From: Terriglobia bacterium | GTDB taxonomy: Bacteria; Acidobacteriota; Terriglobia; Terriglobales; Acidobacteriaceae | Reading direction: 5' to 3' | DNA length: 64,000 nt | Assembly: GCA_020073495.1 (NCBI GenBank) | Contig: JAIQFD010000003.1 | Location: forward strand, 620,001-684,000 | Shown: positions 61,351 to 64,000 of the stretch, piece after piece | How the letters are laid out: each line of letters starts with the position of its first letter | How positions within the stretch are numbered: position 1 is the first letter of the stretch | Notes under the pieces: model-generated | The model's database searches: none | What the model saw: the letters and a program-made list of their open reading frames with translations, nothing else | What the model was told of the DNA's origin: nothing | Position numbers and translations under genes: made by a program

Positions 61351-63584
61351 AAGTAGAGCTTGATGCGGCCGGAGCAGATCCGCGGCGAGGCATACTGGAT
61401 CGGGGTCTCTTCGCTTTCCTTGGCGATCTGATAGCGGCTGTCGCCGAGGTTCAAAAGGTTCAGTTCGAACACCGCGCGGCGGTGTTCCGCGTGCCAGATG
61501 TTGAGCCCCGCCGCCAGGTCCACGGTCCCATGGCTGGGCAGCCGCACCTGCCCGTTCTGGGCCGCCGTGCCGCTGCCGTAGCGCACGTTGGTGCCGGCGA
61601 ACAGGTCACGCCATTTGTTGCGGTAGTAGACGCTCACCGTACCGCTGTGCGGTTCGTCGAACGCCGGCAGGAACATCTGCCCCGGCGCGATGTCCTCGCC
61701 GACGGCAAACCCTCCCGAAGCTGGGCCGAAGAAGAACGTCCGCTGGTACGCGTACTGCAGCCGCGCCGTGATCCCGATCTTCTCCAGTTGCTTCAGCGTG
61801 AATCCGGCATCCACGCCGTAGGTTCGGCCGGCCGCCGAATTGATCGGCAGGAACAGGCGCGTGACGCTGATCTCCCGGTACTCGAACGGCGTGCTCCCCT
61901 TGTGATAGAAGCCGGTCAACTCGAACGTCAGCTTGGGGTGAAGCTCCTGGTTCAGGCCCAACTCGAAGTAGTGTTGGCGGTAGGGCTTCATCGTGCCGAC
62001 CCGGTCGCCGGGGTCCGGCGCCGACGTGCCGAAAAAGTCCGCGAGTTGTACGAATTCCAGCGGCGGCGGCGAGAAGAACCGGTTGTACGAAAAGTGGATC
62101 GTGCTCCGGCTCGAGGGGATGTGGTATGCGAGCGCGAACCGCGGACTCACCTGCACGAATGTGTTCGTCAGGTCGAAGTGGTCCCAGCGCACTCCAAGAT
62201 CTGTGCTCAGGTTGGGAGTGAGCGAGATGTGGTCCTGCACGTACAGGCTCGCCTGTCCGCCGAGGATTGCGCTGCGGAAGCTGAAGGCTGGCGGGTCCTC
62301 CGGCGGCAGCGGGACCTCGCGCGAGTCGAACGTGAAGTTCTCCCGCAGACGCAACCGGGTCAGATCGACGCCGGCCTTAAAGATGTGCCGGCCATGGGAG
62401 TAAACCAGATCGGACTTGATCCCGGCCGTGAGACTGTTTCGCAATCCGTCGCCGTAGGGCGTGATTGGGTCTGTCGTCGGCGCCAGCCGGTCTTCCAGCG
62501 TCCTCTCGTACAGCGAGGTCGAGAGCAGGACATGAGACGTAAACGTGTGTTGCCAGCTCAAGACGGCGGTCTGCGAGCGAAGTCGGCGCGTGGCGTTGCG
62601 CCCCACCTCCTGGTCTTCCGCCAGATTCGGCAACTCGAAGTTCGTGCCCCCTCCGGTGAGGAACAGGCTCAACGTGTCGTGGGTGAGCCGGCAATCGAAC
62701 TGTCCCGCTCCCCGCAGCCCGAAACCGAAATCGTGCAATTGCCGGGGCTCGGGTGGGTTCAGGAACCAGTCACTGGTGAATCCGTTGCCGAACAGATAAT
62801 AGCCGCACTTGCCGGACACGCCGCCGTATTCCGCGGTCGTGTCGCTGCTCTTGAATGTGCCGCCTCCCACGCTGGCGGATCCGTGTCCATTCAGATCGTG
62901 TCCCGAGCGCGTGGTCACATCGACGATGCCTCCAAAACGGTTCCCAAATTCCGCCGGGAAGCTCCCCGACACCATGTCTACCGTCTCGAACATGTCCGGA
63001 CTCAGCCCCGGGCTGAACTGCTCCTGCGGATTCTCGAGGAACGAGACTCCATTGATGAATTCCTGCAGCGACACTTCGTTGCCGCGCACGTGGACGAAGT
63101 TGTCGTGGCTCAGGGTGGCGCCGGGAAAGTTGTACAAGGCCAGCGTGGGGATGTCCCGCTTGAGCGGGGACGGCATGGCGGAGAGTTCGGCGTGCGTCAG
63201 CAGCCGCGAGTTGCCTGTCTCGCTCATGCTGATATCGGCCGAGCGGACCTCGACCTCCTGTTTCACTGTGGTCTTGGCGACGAGTTCGATCTGCACCACG
63301 ATCGGCTGGCGCGGCTTGGCCGCGAACTCGTACTCCGCGCTGTAGAACCCAGTCGCGGACGCCGTGATCTCGTACTCTCCGGGCGGCACTCCAAGGAAGC
63401 GGAAATTCCCCTCGGCATCCGTCGTTTGTCGCTGCTCGATGCGGCCGTGCTTCAGGACGACCGCGGCCCCAGGCAGCACCCGGCCGTGATTGTCGCTGAC
63501 ACGCCCTTCCACGATGGACTGCGCGGCGGCAAACATCCCTGAGAATAACACCAGCATCCAGGCTGTCGCTTGGAGGGCCCTCAT
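61347..63584 (-). CDS. Second Oar-like TonB-dependent receptor
   Basis: 745 residues from ATG 63584, with AGGAAAAGG upstream. Extension to 63791 is not signal-like. The signal peptide ATAWMLVLFSGMFAAAQ is followed by a carboxypeptidase-regulatory domain (VEGRVSDNHGRVLPGAAVVL, FRFLGVPPGEYEITASATGF), a plug (FINGVSFLENPQEQFSPG, PAEFGNRFGGIVDVTT) and an outer-membrane barrel ending in RICSGRIKLYF. It is much shorter than the receptor at 19387 and nearer the classic TonB-receptor size. Ligand unknown. Only the GH57 gene lies next to it. Confidence 0.9.
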   Translation of the reverse strand: MRALQATAWMLVLFSGMFAAAQSIVEGRVSDNHGRVLPGAAVVLKHGRIEQRQTTDAEGNFRFLGVPPGEYEITASATGFYSAEYEFAAKPRQPIVVQIELVAKTTVKQEVEVRSADISMSETGNSRLLTHAELSAMPSPLKRDIPTLALYNFPGATLSHDNFVHVRGNEVSLQEFINGVSFLENPQEQFSPGLSPDMFETVDMVSGSFPAEFGNRFGGIVDVTTRSGHDLNGHGSASVGGGTFKSSDTTAEYGGVSGKCGYYLFGNGFTSDWFLNPPEPRQLHDFGFGLRGAGQFDCRLTHDTLSLFLTGGGTNFELPNLAEDQEVGRNATRRLRSQTAVLSWQHTFTSHVLLSTSLYERTLEDRLAPTTDPITPYGDGLRNSLTAGIKSDLVYSHGRHIFKAGVDLTRLRLRENFTFDSREVPLPPEDPPAFSFRSAILGGQASLYVQDHISLTPNLSTDLGVRWDHFDLTNTFVQVSPRFALAYHIPSSRSTIHFSYNRFFSPPPLEFVQLADFFGTSAPDPGDRVGTMKPYRQHYFELGLNQELHPKLTFELTGFYHKGSTPFEYREISVTRLFLPINSAAGRTYGVDAGFTLKQLEKIGITARLQYAYQRTFFFGPASGGFAVGEDIAPGQMFLPAFDEPHSGTVSVYYRNKWRDLFAGTNVRYGSGTAAQNGQVRLPSHGTVDLAAGLNIWHAEHRRAVFELNLLNLGDSRYQIAKESEETPIQYASPRICSGRIKLYF

Positions 63585-63847
63585 GACCTTTTCCTGCAAA
63601 CAATGACAGGCATCGAAAATGTGCGGGGCCGTTTGCGCCGGTCCCTGACGACGGGTACAGGGCCGCGGGAAGTTCGCCAACCAAGCTCCCAGCCCATGTC
63701 CAGCGGCGTACAGCTTACGCGCGCTCGGCACGATTGTCAGCCACGCGATTTCCGCGTTGGAAAGTGCCGCCGCCGCCGTCCAAATCGCCAACTTGTTCGG
63801 CGCTCCGACCGGTTACGGGCTGATTCTGGGACTTGAAGACCGAAAAG
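63585..63847. other. Region upstream of the second Oar-like receptor
   Basis: No gene. It should contain the receptor promoter. I see no strong promoter match or other structure. Confidence 0.35.
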
Positions 63848-63867
63848 GGGAGCGCTTTCGCGCTCCC
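63848..63867 (-). terminator. Rho-independent terminator of the gene at the right edge
   Basis: Stem GGGAGCGC/GCGCTCCC with TTTC loop. On the minus strand it is followed by CTTTTCGG. It lies 24 bases beyond the stop of the partial gene. Confidence 0.75.
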
Positions 63868-63890
63868 TTCGACTGCCGATTCCCAACGGT

Positions 63891-64000
63891 TTACTTTCCC
63901 GCGCCCGTCATCGCCATCGGACGGCTCAACTCCATGGTGATCTCCGAGCCCGCCGGCAACTCCGCGGAGTGACGCTTGGTCAGCCAATGGGCCACGGTGA
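63891..64000 (-). CDS. C-terminal fragment of a gene running in from the right edge
   Basis: About 35 codons are visible ending in TAA (63891-63893): TVAHWLTKRHSAELPAGSEI and then TMELSRPMAMTGAGK. The ELPAGSEITMEL stretch resembles the end of exported acidobacterial glycine-zipper proteins, whose last strand often reads similarly. This is recalled, and the N-terminus is outside the window. Confidence 0.5.
   Translation of the reverse strand, partial: TVAHWLTKRHSAELPAGSEITMELSRPMAMTGAGK

Noticed and set aside
61482-63542. A 686-residue plus-strand frame opposite the second Oar-like receptor
   Set aside because: Codon pattern and domain content belong to the receptor strand. This is an antisense shadow.

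Overview
This window is high-GC bacterial DNA that most resembles an Acidobacteriota (Terriglobia-like) genome. The inference rests on two Oar-type TonB-dependent receptors with N-terminal carboxypeptidase-regulatory-like domains, giant secreted FG-GAP/PKD and 148-residue-repeat proteins, a 54-residue and a 57-residue small protein of kinds I associate with this phylum, and long ATGA/GTGA-coupled polysaccharide operons. No rRNA marker is present, so the phylum call is an inference.

Layout. 1-6.4 kb: the 3' end of pyruvate phosphate dikinase, a type IV pilin, a HEAT-repeat protein, and a coupled corrinoid protein/MttB-family methyltransferase pair. 6.4-14.4 kb: many small genes. They include a HTH-only regulator overlapping an exported protein built of seven 32-residue two-cysteine repeats, an ABM-domain protein, an RRM protein, a DEAD-box helicase, tRNA-Glu(UUC) and several short genes absent from a simple ORF list. 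14.4-24.4 kb: a 1504-residue FG-GAP/PKD surface protein, a large Oar-like receptor and a small exported protein behind a CRP-like site. 24.4-54.9 kb: one large exopolysaccharide/surface-glycan locus. 54.9-64 kb: a secreted protein with five 444-bp tandem repeats, a GH57 glycosidase, a second Oar-like receptor, and the 3' end of one more gene.

The glycan locus encodes an O-antigen ligase/polymerase, a TPR/carbohydrate-binding-like protein, a Wzc-type tyrosine autokinase, four glycosyltransferases including an initiating sugar-phosphate transferase, a second multi-pass polymerase candidate, AsnB, a PglD-like acetyltransferase, a Wzx flippase and many tailoring enzymes (FkbM, TylF and two other methyltransferases, two WbqC/PIG-L pairs, two GNATs). 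Its right half encodes nearly a full nonulosonic (pseudaminic-type) acid pathway: PseB, PseC, a GNAT in the PseH position, PseG, PseI and an SpsF-type cytidylyltransferase. In the same operon is a protein whose motif layout recalls GT42 sialyltransferases and which could be the transferase. The most notable non-coding structures are a 99-bp palindromic triplet repeat that splits this operon, a 53-nt regulatory module placed symmetrically in front of two divergent small genes, a CRP-like site at class II spacing, and several starts with a -10 box almost on the start codon.
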